Assembly: GCF_014885015.1 (NCBI RefSeq)
Contig: NZ_JABMIJ010000006.1
Span: forward strand, 1-64,000
Length of the DNA stretch: 64,000 bases
Direction: 5' to 3'
DNA from: Spirabiliibacterium falconis
Lineage (GTDB): Bacteria; Pseudomonadota; Gammaproteobacteria; Enterobacterales; Pasteurellaceae
The translations under genes and the position numbers were made by a program. The stretch's first letter is position 1, and every line of letters starts with the position of its first letter. This document shows, one piece after another, positions 37,176 to 45,734 of this stretch. Below the pieces are notes generated by a model. That model saw nothing but the letters and a program-made list of their open reading frames with translations. It made no database searches and was not told the DNA's origin.

Positions 37176-38312
37176 ATGACAGCGGCAGAATTTGATCGCA
37201 AAGCAATGCAACGTGCTATTGATCTCGCATGGCAAGGGCAATTTACCACGACACCTAACCCGATGGTCGGGTGTGTGATTGTTAAAAACGGCGAAATTAT
37301 CGGTGAGGGTTATCACCAAAAAGCAGGCGAGGCGCATGCCGAAGTCGCTGCACTACAAGATTGTGCGGCACGTTGCATCAACCCACATGGTGCAACAATG
37401 TATGTGACGCTGGAGCCTTGTGCACATACAGGCCGCACGCCACCGTGTGTAGAGCGTATTTTAGCCGCACAACCTGAGCGTGTCGTGATTGCGCTGGAAG
37501 ATCCGAATCCTAAGGTGGCAGGAAAAAGTATTCAGCGGTTACGTGAAGCGGGCATACAGGTGGAGGTTGGTCTGCTCGCTTCTCAGGTAGAGGCACAAAA
37601 TAAAGGCTTTTTAAAGCGAATGCGTACAGGTACGCCGTATGTTCAACTCAAAATGGCGATGACCATAGATGGCAAAACGGCAACCGCCAGCGGTGAGAGC
37701 CAGTGGATCACCAATGCCAAATCACGCCAAGATGTGCAACTGCACCGTGCTCAAGCGTGTGCGATTTTATCTGCAAGTGGCACTGTATTGGTGGATAACC
37801 CTAGTTTAAATGTACGTTGGAACGAATTACCAAGTGCGGCTCAAGCAAGTTATCCAGAAAACATGGTGCGTCAACCTGTTCGTATTGTGATGGACTCTAA
37901 ACACCGCATTCGTCCTAACTTGAAACTATTTGAAATACCAAGTGCGGTCTGGTTGGTGGGTGCGGATAATATAGAGCGTGATCTTAGTGCATTTCCTGAC
38001 TATTGCCGAGCATTACAACTGCCACATAATGAATCACAATTGCCGGCATTAATGAGCGAGCTTGGCAAACGGGAAATCAATACGGTATGGATTGAAGCGG
38101 GGGCAAATTTGGCAGGTTCGTTGATTGCTTCAGGCGTGGTGGACGAGCTCATCGTCTATATTGCGCCGAAATTACTTGGCGATCAAGCACAAGGCTTGTG
38201 CCACTTGCCAGATGTGCATACCCTTGCGGGCGCACCGCACTTTATCTTGTGTGGTTGTGAACAGTTTGATGATGACCTTAAAGTCATCTATCGCCCGAAA
38301 ATCAAGGAGTGA
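37176..38312 (+). CDS. ribD: Riboflavin biosynthesis deaminase/reductase RibD
   Basis: A 378-residue bifunctional enzyme. The N-terminal zinc deaminase domain shows HAE at 54-56 and PCAHTGRTPPC at 81-91; the C-terminal reductase domain (about 150-370) begins near KMAMTIDGKTA. It performs the second and third steps of riboflavin synthesis from GTP. ATG 37176 follows AAGGA; an upstream in-frame ATG at 37161 would overlap nrdR and lacks a better site. Its stop lies three bases before the degS start. Confidence 0.94.
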   Translation: MTAAEFDRKAMQRAIDLAWQGQFTTTPNPMVGCVIVKNGEIIGEGYHQKAGEAHAEVAALQDCAARCINPHGATMYVTLEPCAHTGRTPPCVERILAAQPERVVIALEDPNPKVAGKSIQRLREAGIQVEVGLLASQVEAQNKGFLKRMRTGTPYVQLKMAMTIDGKTATASGESQWITNAKSRQDVQLHRAQACAILSASGTVLVDNPSLNVRWNELPSAAQASYPENMVRQPVRIVMDSKHRIRPNLKLFEIPSAVWLVGADNIERDLSAFPDYCRALQLPHNESQLPALMSELGKREINTVWIEAGANLAGSLIASGVVDELIVYIAPKLLGDQAQGLCHLPDVHTLAGAPHFILCGCEQFDDDLKVIYRPKIKE

Positions 38313-38314
38313 GA

Positions 38315-39373
38315 ATGTTAAAAAAAATCCTACAAGCCATTGTTGTTGGGTTATGTGCTGCGGCGATTGTACTGCTGGCTCTCCCCATTTTAGAAAAGCG
38401 AGATTGGACGTTTGGGTATCAGAAAAACACAATTGTCAGTTATGCCCAAGCGGTACATATTGCTGCACCTGCGGTGGTGAACGTGTATAACCAGTCACTG
38501 CAAAACCGCACGTTGGAGCAACATTCCAGCGATCAACTGCGCGTGAATAATCTGGGCTCTGGGGTCATTATGCGCAAAAATGGTTATATTCTTACTAATC
38601 GCCATGTCATTGAAAATGCTGATCAAATTGTGGTTGCGTTACAAAATGGACAAATTTTTGAGGCACATCTGATAGGCTCTGATACATTAACTGATTTAGC
38701 CGTACTGAAAATCGAAGCAGATAATTTGCCTACGATTCCACAAAATTCACAACGTCAATTGCGAGTGGGCGATGTTGCACTGGCGATTGGCAATCCATAT
38801 AACCTTGGGCAGAGTGTGAGTCAAGGGATTATCAGCGCACTCGGACGCAGTGCATTAGGTGAAATTGGGCGGCAAAATTTCATTCAAACAGATGCGTCCA
38901 TTAATCGTGGTAATTCAGGTGGTGCATTGATCAACACCGCAGGTGAATTGGTCGGAATTAATACGCTCACGCTAGGAAAAGATCAAAATGAGATTGCTGA
39001 AGGTTTGAGCTTTGCGATTCCCGTGAGCATTGCGAATACTATTTTGGATAAAATTATCAAAGATGGGCGTGTTATTCGGGGCTTTTTTGGGGTGGAGAGT
39101 CAAATTTTTTACAACAATAATGAGCAAATTGGATTAGATAAACAAGGCGTGTTAGTGACAGCCGTAACCCCAAATGGCCCTGCTGCCCGTGCAGGTATTT
39201 TACCTGGGGATTTGATTAAACAATTTGATCAGCAAACCGTGAATTCGCCAACAGAATTAATGCAGAAAATTGCTGAAATGAAGCCGGGTAGTCGAGTTAG
39301 TGTAGAAATTGAACGGTTAGGCAACGTTATCGATGTGCCAGTGACCATCGCAGAATATCCACGCAGTGAATAA
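38315..39373 (+). CDS. degS: Periplasmic serine protease DegS
   Basis: A 352-residue membrane-anchored trypsin-like protease with one N-terminal transmembrane segment (about 5-25), a catalytic triad His97, Asp127, Ser201 (GNSGGAL), and one PDZ domain (about 255-345). In E. coli DegS senses unfolded porins and cuts RseA to start the sigma-E envelope stress response. The single PDZ domain and anchor separate it from DegP/DegQ. ATG 38315 follows AAGGAG. It is downstream of ribD, with yfbR 15 bases beyond. Confidence 0.92.
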   Translation: MLKKILQAIVVGLCAAAIVLLALPILEKRDWTFGYQKNTIVSYAQAVHIAAPAVVNVYNQSLQNRTLEQHSSDQLRVNNLGSGVIMRKNGYILTNRHVIENADQIVVALQNGQIFEAHLIGSDTLTDLAVLKIEADNLPTIPQNSQRQLRVGDVALAIGNPYNLGQSVSQGIISALGRSALGEIGRQNFIQTDASINRGNSGGALINTAGELVGINTLTLGKDQNEIAEGLSFAIPVSIANTILDKIIKDGRVIRGFFGVESQIFYNNNEQIGLDKQGVLVTAVTPNGPAARAGILPGDLIKQFDQQTVNSPTELMQKIAEMKPGSRVSVEIERLGNVIDVPVTIAEYPRSE

Positions 39374-39388
39374 AAAGGAAAGTGCGGT

Positions 39389-39979
39389 ATGACAACAACG
39401 AGCCATTTTTTTGCCTGCCTTGATCGCCTTAAGCTCATTCAGCGTTGGTCATTAATGCGTAAAATAGAACAGGAAAATCTTGCTGAACATAGCTTGCAAG
39501 TTGCGCTGGTCGCCCATGCACTGGCGGTGATTAAAAACCGATTTTTTAACGGTGATGTCGTGCCAGAAAAGGTAGCATTGGTTGCACTTTATCACGATAG
39601 TAGTGAAATTTTTACGGGTGATTTGCCGACACCCGTGAAGTATTTCAACCCAGAAATTACCAGTGCGTATAAGGAAATTGAAGCACAAGCTGAGCGGCAC
39701 TTGTTATCCTTGTTACCGCCAGCGTTGCAAGCAGATTTTGAGCCAATTTTGTGCAGTGAACATATTGATGCACAAACCCACCACCTAGTGAAGCAAGCCG
39801 ATGTGATTTGTGCGTTTATCAAAGCCAAATCGGAGCTTGAACACGGTAATCAAGAATTTAAACCAGCCCTATCACGTCTCGAAAAACTCTTATCTCAATG
39901 GCATAGCGATGAAATGGCGTATTTTCTGGATGTATTTGTCCCTAGCTTTGGCAAAACGATAGATGAATTTGCGTTGTGA
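39389..39979 (+). CDS. yfbR: 5'-deoxynucleotidase YfbR
   Basis: A 196-residue HD-domain phosphohydrolase that dephosphorylates dAMP, dGMP, dUMP and similar nucleotides. Seen: MRKIEQENLAEHSLQVA with metal-site His34, and LYHDSSEIFTGDLPTPVKY with the HD pair, the YfbR signature. GGAAAG lies before the ATG, partly within a USS. It is the last gene of the nrdR-ribD-degS-yfbR run and ends before a tight USS pair. Confidence 0.92.
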   Translation: MTTTSHFFACLDRLKLIQRWSLMRKIEQENLAEHSLQVALVAHALAVIKNRFFNGDVVPEKVALVALYHDSSEIFTGDLPTPVKYFNPEITSAYKEIEAQAERHLLSLLPPALQADFEPILCSEHIDAQTHHLVKQADVICAFIKAKSELEHGNQEFKPALSRLEKLLSQWHSDEMAYFLDVFVPSFGKTIDEFAL

Positions 39980-39981
39980 TG

Positions 39982-40006
39982 AAAAGTGCGGTTAGACCGC
40001 ACTTTT
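39982..40006. terminator. Tight USS pair between yfbR and the DASS gene
   Basis: AAAAGTGCGGT-TAG-ACCGCACTTTT followed by GTTTT: an 11 bp stem with a three-base loop between convergent genes. Confidence 0.75.
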
Positions 40007-40013
40007 GTTTTGC

Positions 40014-41408
40014 TTATAGCCAGAAATAGTATGCTAAGAGACCGATCACTAGCACACAGAATATATTCAACACGATCCCCACTTTTGCCATATCAGATTG
40101 TTTGATATAGCCTGTGGAATAAACAATCGCATTGGGTGGCGTAGCGATGGGGAGCATAAAGGCACAGCTTGCCCCACACGCAATAATGGCAGCTAATGCA
40201 ATTGGCGGTGCGTTAAGGCTGTCGGCAACGGAAATAAAAATAGGCATTAGCAATGCCGCACTGGCAGTGTTTGAGGTAAATTCAGTCAAAAAGATGATAA
40301 AGCAGGTCAGCACTAATGTGATGATTAACCAATGTTTATTTCCGATAAATTGCACGATGCTGTCGGCAAGAATATGGCTTGCACCTGAACTTTTAAGTAC
40401 CACGCTTAATGTGAGCCCGCCGCCAAAGAGTAGCAATACGCCCCACTCGACGTGTTTTTGCACTTCGCTCCAGCGTGCCACCCCACTGGCAGTGAGTGCC
40501 ACTACCGCAGTTAATGCGATAATGCTATCAAAGCTTTGAATTTTCTCGCTTAAATTTAACAGTGTTGTCAACATAGGGTTAATGAGCGAGCTGAAAACCA
40601 GGATAAGTGCGGTCAATCCAAAAATAATCAATGTTAACCATTTTTGTCGATCAAGTGTGACTTTTTCCATGTTAAATGTGAATTGAATATTAAAATTAGG
40701 GCGTAAGATAAGCCATAGTGCAATAATCATTGATGGCATTAATAGCATCATCACTGGAAAGCCATATTTCAGCCATTCGGCAAAGGAAATATCTAATTGT
40801 GAGGCTAAAATGGCATTGGGCGCACTGCCAATGAGCGTGCCGATCCCACCAATGCTTGAGCTAAACGCCATACCAAGCAGAATAAAAATATATAAAGTGC
40901 GGTTTTGTTTATAATCAATATCACGCAATAGCCCTAAGGTGAGGGGTAACATCATTGCAGCTACTGCGGTATTATTGATCCACATGGATAAAAATGCAGT
41001 AACCGTGAAGAGATATACCACCGTTAATGCTAAATTACCTCCAGCGAGGCGGATAATATAGTGTGCGATGAGCTTATCTAACTCTTGTAGACGCAACACC
41101 GCTGCTAACACAAATCCACCAAAAAACATAAAAATGATCGGCGTGGCGAAAGGGGCAAGTGCCGCTTTGGTATTGATCAGCCCCAGTAAGATTGCTACAA
41201 CGGGCACCATCAGGGATGTTACCGTGATATTAAATGCCTCGGTCAACCATAAAATGCCGATGAAACATAACAGTGCCAAGCCGCGATTCTCAGTTGGTGA
41301 GAAAGGTAACGTATTACATAAAATAAACAGCAGAATGACATCCAATAGAAAAATAATCCCACTGCGGTAGGATTTTAATCGTTGCCAGTAATTTGATGAT
41401 GTTGTCAT
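40014..41408 (-). CDS. DASS/SLC13 family sodium:anion symporter
   Basis: A 464-residue membrane protein with about 12 segments, of the divalent anion:sodium symporter family. The paired motifs SSSIGGIGTLIGSAPN (near 185) and SNTASAALLMP with CAFMLPIATPPNAI (near 390-420) are the two substrate and sodium loops (SNT-type) of this family. Substrates are usually succinate, malate, fumarate or citrate; which one is unknown here, and sulfate cannot be excluded. It is a single gene with a CRP-like site upstream. Confidence 0.85.
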   Translation of the reverse strand: MTTSSNYWQRLKSYRSGIIFLLDVILLFILCNTLPFSPTENRGLALLCFIGILWLTEAFNITVTSLMVPVVAILLGLINTKAALAPFATPIIFMFFGGFVLAAVLRLQELDKLIAHYIIRLAGGNLALTVVYLFTVTAFLSMWINNTAVAAMMLPLTLGLLRDIDYKQNRTLYIFILLGMAFSSSIGGIGTLIGSAPNAILASQLDISFAEWLKYGFPVMMLLMPSMIIALWLILRPNFNIQFTFNMEKVTLDRQKWLTLIIFGLTALILVFSSLINPMLTTLLNLSEKIQSFDSIIALTAVVALTASGVARWSEVQKHVEWGVLLLFGGGLTLSVVLKSSGASHILADSIVQFIGNKHWLIITLVLTCFIIFLTEFTSNTASAALLMPIFISVADSLNAPPIALAAIIACGASCAFMLPIATPPNAIVYSTGYIKQSDMAKVGIVLNIFCVLVIGLLAYYFWL

Positions 41409-41486
41409 AGTTTTATCCTAATAGATTATTTTAGGTATAATTTTTAACATAATCACAACTAAAAATAAAAAATCTTTTATATGATG

Positions 41487-41502
41487 TGTGAACTGGGTTA
41501 CA
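41487..41502. promoter_or_regulatory. CRP site before the DASS gene
   Basis: TGTGA-ACTGGG-TTACA matches nine of ten half-site bases, about 80 bases upstream of the symporter start. It fits catabolite control of dicarboxylate uptake. Confidence 0.55.
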
Positions 41503-41543
41503 GTTTATGTGATGTTAATGCGATTTTCATCGTGTTGAAAATG

Positions 41544-41566
41544 AAAGTGCGGTCAGACCGCACTTT
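41544..41566 (-). terminator. USS pair after trhP
   Basis: AAAGTGCGGT-CAG-ACCGCACTTT directly beyond the trhP stop codon on the minus strand: a 10 bp stem with a three-base loop. Confidence 0.65.
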
Positions 41567-41567
41567 G

Positions 41568-42935
41568 CTATTTATTGTGTGGATTGCGTGTATTCGCGTT
41601 GACTAAGTTACGCATTAATAGTGCATAATTAAGATCAAGATCGGCAGGCACTTCAAGAAAGACAAAATGCCCATCACCAAGAGCCGCATCGACATGTTCA
41701 CCTTTACGATTGAGCATTTTTTCAATTTTGAAGACTACGTTGCCTTGCGGTGTCATCATTTCAACTTCGTCGCCGAGCAAAAATTTGTTTTTCACCGCCA
41801 CTTCCGCCAGATTCTCTTTGCGTACGCCTGTAAACTCCCCGACAAATTGCTGTTTATCCGAAATAGAATAGCCATAATTATAATTTTGGTATTCATCGTG
41901 GGTATGACGGCGCAGAAAGCCTTCGGTATAACCACGATGCGCGAGTGATTCAAGCGTCGTCATGAGGCTTTCATCAAAAGGTTTGCCCGCGGCGGCATCA
42001 TCAATGGCTTTGCGATAAACTTGTGCGGTGCGGGCGCAATAATAAAATGATTTAGTACGACCTTCAATTTTTAAGGAATGAACCCCAAGTGCGGTTAAAC
42101 GCTCTACGTGCTGCACGGCTCGTAAGTCTTTAGAGTTCATAATATAAGTGCCGTGCTCATCTTCAAATGCGGTCATTTCATCATCTGGACGCTGGGCTTC
42201 GGTTAAGAGAAACACTTTATCTGTGCTTGCACCTTCTCCCAGTGTTGGGGCAACGTTTTTCACCTCAATGCGTTGTGAGGCGTCCACAATCTCGCCCAAT
42301 TCGTTTTCTTGCCCTTCTTTAACGTTATATTCCCAGCGGCATGCGTTTGTACAGGTGCCTTGATTAGGATCTCGTTTATTAATATAACCTGATAATAAGC
42401 AACGCCCAGAATATGCCATACACAATGCACCGTGTACAAAGACCTCTAGCTCCATTTCAGGCACATGCGTGCGAATTTCCGCAATTTCATCGAGTGATAA
42501 TTCTCGAGATAAAATCACGCGGCTTAACCCCATTTGCTGCCAAAATTTCACGCTTGCCCAGTTTACAGCGTTAGCTTGTACGGAAAGATGAATAGGCATT
42601 TCAGGAAAATGTTCGCGCACTAGCATAATTAAGCCAGGATCCGACATAATCAACGCATCAGGCTGCATGTCTATCACAGGGGTGAGATCACGAATAAAGG
42701 TTTTTAATTTTGAATTGTGAGGTGCGATATTCACAACCACATAGAATTTTTTGCCTAATGCGTGTGCTTCATCAATACCAATTTTCAAATTGGCGTGATT
42801 AAACTCGTTATTACGCACCCGCAAACTATAACGAGGTTGCCCTGCATAAACGGCGTCAGCACCATAAGCAAAGGCATAACGCATATTTTTCAATGAGCCC
42901 GCAGGTGAGAGAAGCTCAGGTTTTTGTGTTGTCAT
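41568..42935 (-). CDS. trhP: U32 family tRNA hydroxylation protein TrhP (YegQ)
   Basis: A 455-residue U32-family protein, almost identical over long stretches to E. coli YegQ: PELLSPAGSLKNMRYAFAYG at the N-terminus, then SDPGLIMLVREHFPEMPIHL, GRCLLSGYINKRDPNQGTC and LKIEGRTKSFYYCARTAQVY. The cysteines in C-(M)-C-type positions around 168-197 are those proposed to hold an Fe-S cluster. TrhP takes part in prephenate-dependent 5-hydroxyuridine formation at tRNA position 34; older annotations call it a protease. It is transcribed alone, divergently from the dGTPase-like gene. Confidence 0.9.
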   Translation of the reverse strand: MTTQKPELLSPAGSLKNMRYAFAYGADAVYAGQPRYSLRVRNNEFNHANLKIGIDEAHALGKKFYVVVNIAPHNSKLKTFIRDLTPVIDMQPDALIMSDPGLIMLVREHFPEMPIHLSVQANAVNWASVKFWQQMGLSRVILSRELSLDEIAEIRTHVPEMELEVFVHGALCMAYSGRCLLSGYINKRDPNQGTCTNACRWEYNVKEGQENELGEIVDASQRIEVKNVAPTLGEGASTDKVFLLTEAQRPDDEMTAFEDEHGTYIMNSKDLRAVQHVERLTALGVHSLKIEGRTKSFYYCARTAQVYRKAIDDAAAGKPFDESLMTTLESLAHRGYTEGFLRRHTHDEYQNYNYGYSISDKQQFVGEFTGVRKENLAEVAVKNKFLLGDEVEMMTPQGNVVFKIEKMLNRKGEHVDAALGDGHFVFLEVPADLDLNYALLMRNLVNANTRNPHNK

Positions 42936-43091
42936 AAAATGTCTCTTTCTGATGTCAGGTCAGGCTATACCAAAGTGCGGTATAGGGGCGGCAATTTTAG
43001 TCTTTTGTTTGGGGCGGTGCAAGCAATCTGATTGAATTTCCGTCAAGTGCGGTTATAATCGCACTATATTTCAAGAGTATAAGGCTAAAAA

Positions 43092-44411
43092 ATGGATCGC
43101 ATTTGGGTTGATCGAATTCAAGATGATAATGCACGTGACAATGATCATCGTTCTCCCTTCCAACGAGATCGTGGGCGGATTTTGCATTCAGCAGCATTTC
43201 GTTGCTTGCAAGCTAAAACGCAAATTCATGCCGTCGGGGAGAATGATTTTTATCGTACACGTTTGACGCATTCTTTGGAAGTGGCGCAAATTGGTAGCAG
43301 TTTGCGAATGCAACTCAAACAACCGAATGTACTGGCAAAGCTAGGATCTGCACATCTGGCAGAACAGGCGAAGGCAACATTGCCGACGATTTCATTGATT
43401 GAGTCACTCTGTTTTGCACATGACATTGGGCATCCTCCTTTTGGGCACGGCGGGGAGATCGCACTCAATTATATGATGTGGCAACATGGGGGATTTGAAG
43501 GGAATGCTCAAACATTTCGCATTTTAACCAAGTTAGAGCCATATACGCAAAGTGCGGGTATGAATTTAACGCGTAGAACTTTGCTTGGCGTCATTAAATA
43601 TCCTACATTATTGGATACATCATCACCGCAGTATGCCCACATGGCAACGCCTTCAGTGCGTGATCCACGCTATATTAATATGAATCAATGGCGACCAGGT
43701 AAAGGGCTTTTTCGCGATGATAAAGCTATTTTTGATTGGGTGTTAGCCCCATTAAATGCACAGGAACGAGCTGAATTTTGTAGTACTCAAGAGCGTACTT
43801 ACGCGGAGCAACATCTTAAAACACGTTATAAATCACTTGACTGTTCCATTATGGAACTGGCCGATGACATTGCCTATGCGGTACATGATCTAGAAGATGC
43901 GATTGTCGTCGGGGTAGTTAATTTACAACATTGGCAACAGGCACTGACCCAATTAAAACAGTGCCACTCTCGTTGGATTCGTGAACATATTGATTGCCTC
44001 ACAGACAATCTATTTTCACCTTTACATTTTGAACGCAAAAATGCCATTGGTGCACTGGTAAATTTTTTTATCACCGCCGTTCGCTGGAAAATACAACCTG
44101 CATTTCAGACCGCACTTTTGCGTTTTAATGCCGAATTGCCTGAAGAAGTGATAGAAGTATTGCGTATTTTCAAATGTTTTGTGCGTGATTACGTTATTTG
44201 CCACGTGAATACCCAGCGAATTGAGTACAAAGGGCAGCGCATTCTCACAGAATTATTTCAAATTTTTGATGCGGACCCCGTGAGATTATTACCAACCAAT
44301 ACCGCTAATCGCTGGAAAAATGCCGCAGAGCACGATAAAAAACGTGTGATTTGTGACTACATTGCAGGAATGTCAGATTCCTATGCGTTAAAAGTGTATC
44401 AACAGCTATAA
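43092..44411 (+). CDS. dgt: dGTPase-like HD-domain dNTP triphosphohydrolase
   Basis: A 439-residue HD-domain protein: [14 protein letters not shown] with His60, [15 protein letters not shown] with the His110-Asp111 pair, and [17 protein letters not shown] later with the final Asp ligand. These are the marks of dNTP triphosphohydrolases that split dNTPs into nucleoside and triphosphate. It is of the type 2 dGTPase-like group, shorter than E. coli Dgt (about 505). Such enzymes keep dNTP pools in order, and some take part in phage defence. It is the last intact gene before the 1.6 kb gap. Confidence 0.87.
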   Translation: MDRIWVDRIQDDNARDNDHRSPFQRDRGRILHSAAFRCLQAKTQIHAVGENDFYRTRLTHSLEVAQIGSSLRMQLKQPNVLAKLGSAHLAEQAKATLPTISLIESLCFAHDIGHPPFGHGGEIALNYMMWQHGGFEGNAQTFRILTKLEPYTQSAGMNLTRRTLLGVIKYPTLLDTSSPQYAHMATPSVRDPRYINMNQWRPGKGLFRDDKAIFDWVLAPLNAQERAEFCSTQERTYAEQHLKTRYKSLDCSIMELADDIAYAVHDLEDAIVVGVVNLQHWQQALTQLKQCHSRWIREHIDCLTDNLFSPLHFERKNAIGALVNFFITAVRWKIQPAFQTALLRFNAELPEEVIEVLRIFKCFVRDYVICHVNTQRIEYKGQRILTELFQIFDADPVRLLPTNTANRWKNAAEHDKKRVICDYIAGMSDSYALKVYQQL

Positions 44412-44429
44412 ACGTCAAACTTAAGGCAA

Positions 44430-44484
44430 AAAAAAGCCCTTCATCAGAAGGGCGAAGTATTTGGAGTCATACTTTTTAGGGTAT
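44430..44484 (-). ncRNA. Candidate small RNA
   Basis: On the minus strand, TTGAAA (44513-44518) and TATAAT (44491-44496) with a 16-base spacer form a good sigma-70 promoter. About 30-50 bases downstream GCCCTTC-TGAT-GAAGGGC plus eight T makes a strong terminator, so a transcript of about 50-55 bases is predicted, with a further small hairpin (CATAC ... GTATG) near its 5' end. It encodes no peptide I can recognise. The plus strand has no T run after this stem, so the stem does not suit dgt termination. Confidence 0.5.
44436..44453 (-). terminator. Strong leftward terminator
   Basis: GCCCTTC-ATCA-GAAGGGC with a run of A on its left: read leftward this is a 7 bp stem followed by T8. No protein gene to the right runs leftward into it (dnaE ends 1.6 kb away). 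Confidence 0.7.
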
Positions 44485-44544
44485 GACTTCATTATAATGT
44501 TTCTTTGTTACATTTCAACAACAAATTTAACTTTTGTTTAATAA

Positions 44545-44560
44545 TGTGATAATGATCACG
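44545..44560. promoter_or_regulatory. CRP site near the sRNA promoter
   Basis: TGTGA-TAATGA-TCACG matches nine of ten half-site bases. Its centre is about 68-72 bases upstream of the predicted sRNA start, a normal class I CRP position. Confidence 0.6.
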
Positions 44561-44650
44561 GTTTTATAGAAAATGGTAATTTTTAATTTTCGTCACATAC
44601 TGGCGTAATATCTTGAAATAAAATATAAATATTAATATTAATTGTTACGC

Positions 44651-44726
44651 GGTGGCTGTTGCTACTAGTGGCTGTTGTGACGTTTTGCAAATGTCACTTT
44701 TAAATAACAGCCACCGAACAGCCACC
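44651..44726. repeat. Nested inverted and direct repeats of GTGGCTGTT
   Basis: GGTGGCTGTT (44651-44660) and GTGGCTGTT (44668-44676) are repeated in inverse order as AACAGCCACC (44706-44715) and AACAGCCACC (44717-44726), with GTGAC/GTCAC (44677-44681, 44693-44697) inside. The whole can fold into one long interrupted stem of about 76 bases. Copies of the unit are 16 bases apart on the left and 11 on the right. Confidence 0.8.
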
Positions 44727-44819
44727 AGCGGGGAAATTTTGCAAAAGTGCGGTGGCGTTTAGGCATAAAAAAGCCGCCTTATTTAGCGACTATCTTTTTG
44801 AATTTATTGACTATTTTAA

Positions 44820-44860
44820 ATGGTGCCCGAGGCCAGTTCAAGTCTGGCCTCGGGCACCAT
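44820..44860 (+). repeat. 17 bp palindrome equal to a tRNA-Leu-like acceptor/T-arm minihelix
   Basis: Arms 44820-44836 and 44844-44860 are perfect inverted repeats around the loop TTCAAGT. The right arm reads as a tRNA 3' end: T stem CTGGC, acceptor CTCGGGC, discriminator A, CCA. The left arm supplies the matching GCCCGAG and GCCAG with no D or anticodon arm between. GCCCGAG acceptors are typical of some tRNA-Leu genes. It is not a complete tRNA. Confidence 0.75.
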
Positions 44861-45090
44861 CTCATTCTAATCTTCTCTCCTCTTTTAAATAAAAGTACTA
44901 TTATTCTAATACCTCCTTAACATTCATTTTTTATAACTATGAGAGCTTGTGTAATTGCCATCGTTTCAATTGTTACTTTTCATGTAAAAATGAACCAGGC
45001 GGATTGCGGTAAGATTATTGAAAAGTGATCGACTGCGTCTTTTGATAAACTCCTTGTTATTTAAACAGAGAATAACCTGGTATGCTTTGT

Positions 45091-45409
45091 ATGGAAACTA
45101 TCTTAAAAATTCGCCGTCTTTATCATAAAGCTGAGCTTTATCAACGTAAAATTGCTGAAAAACTTCGCTTTTGTTGAATTTCCCCAATATCAACGACAAC
45201 ACACTATTTTCCCTAAATTAGCCCCTTATGAAATACTATTGATTGATTATCTTCAAGCAGGGATGAATAAACCTCCTACTCATTTTCGACTGTGTCATTC
45301 TTGAGCTTATTTTAGGCAAACCTTAGAAAGGCTAATGGATACCCATAATCATGTCTTTGCCTATTTCGGTGGTGTAATATCAAGAGGGAGTTATAATAAT
45401 CCACCGTAG
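45091..45409 (+). pseudogene. Broken IS21-type transposase (istA remnant)
   Basis: Fragments in changing frames resemble IstA. METILKIRRLYHKAELYQRK (45091-45177) is the N-terminal helix-turn-helix start, ending in a stop; after a +1 shift LAPYEILLIDYLQAG lies within 45176-45304; MDTHNHVFAYFGGVISRGSY (45335-45409) matches the region before the third catalytic residue, HAFxxxGGxPxxxxYDN in intact relatives. Stops and frameshifts leave no working gene. The assignment is by eye. Confidence 0.6.
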
Positions 45410-45560
45410 TAAACAGATAAAACAGGCTAAAGAGTGGGCATTTAATAAGGGATTTTGGTGAATATGTAGGAATAATAGCTGCAGAACTTGCTTTATAGCG
45501 AGGATTACCTACTGTAGAAGCCGTTCTCAATCATATTTTCGTTGGACGTCCTGGAATAAA

Positions 45561-45734
45561 GCCCACTTAGCAACAGCACTAGGGCTACAAGTGACAGAGC
45601 AAGGTTATAAGGTTTGTTTTTTAAGTTAATCAATTTGAATTAGACAAGGGAACAAAGTAATTTAAACTTATCCTACAAATAACGGTCAAGATGGTGTTAT
45701 TTTGGATGAATTAGGTTATCTGCCTTTTGGTTAA
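45561..45734 (+). pseudogene. Broken IS21 helper ATPase (istB remnant)
   Basis: AHLATALGLQVTEQGYKVCF (45561-45629) matches the stretch after Walker A of IstB (GKTHLATALG... in intact proteins), and VILDELGYLPFG (45696-45734) is its Walker B with the ELGYLPF signature. They are in different frames with stops between. IstB is the DnaA-like ATPase that guides IS21 target choice. Confidence 0.65.

Noticed and set aside
41568-42935. Sulfatase maturase (radical SAM) for the sulfatases
   Set aside because: The cysteine-containing protein is a clear U32-family YegQ/TrhP homologue and has no CxxxCxxC radical-SAM motif.
43092-44411. dGTPase as part of an anti-phage island with the adjacent gap
   Set aside because: The dGTPase-like gene is an ordinary housekeeping type in this family and the neighbouring gap holds no defence genes.
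44651-44726. CRISPR array
   Set aside because: The repeated unit is only 9-10 bases and alternates in orientation; there are no regular spacers and no cas genes.
44820-44860. Complete tRNA gene
   Set aside because: D arm, anticodon arm and variable region are missing, so only the acceptor/T-arm minihelix remains.
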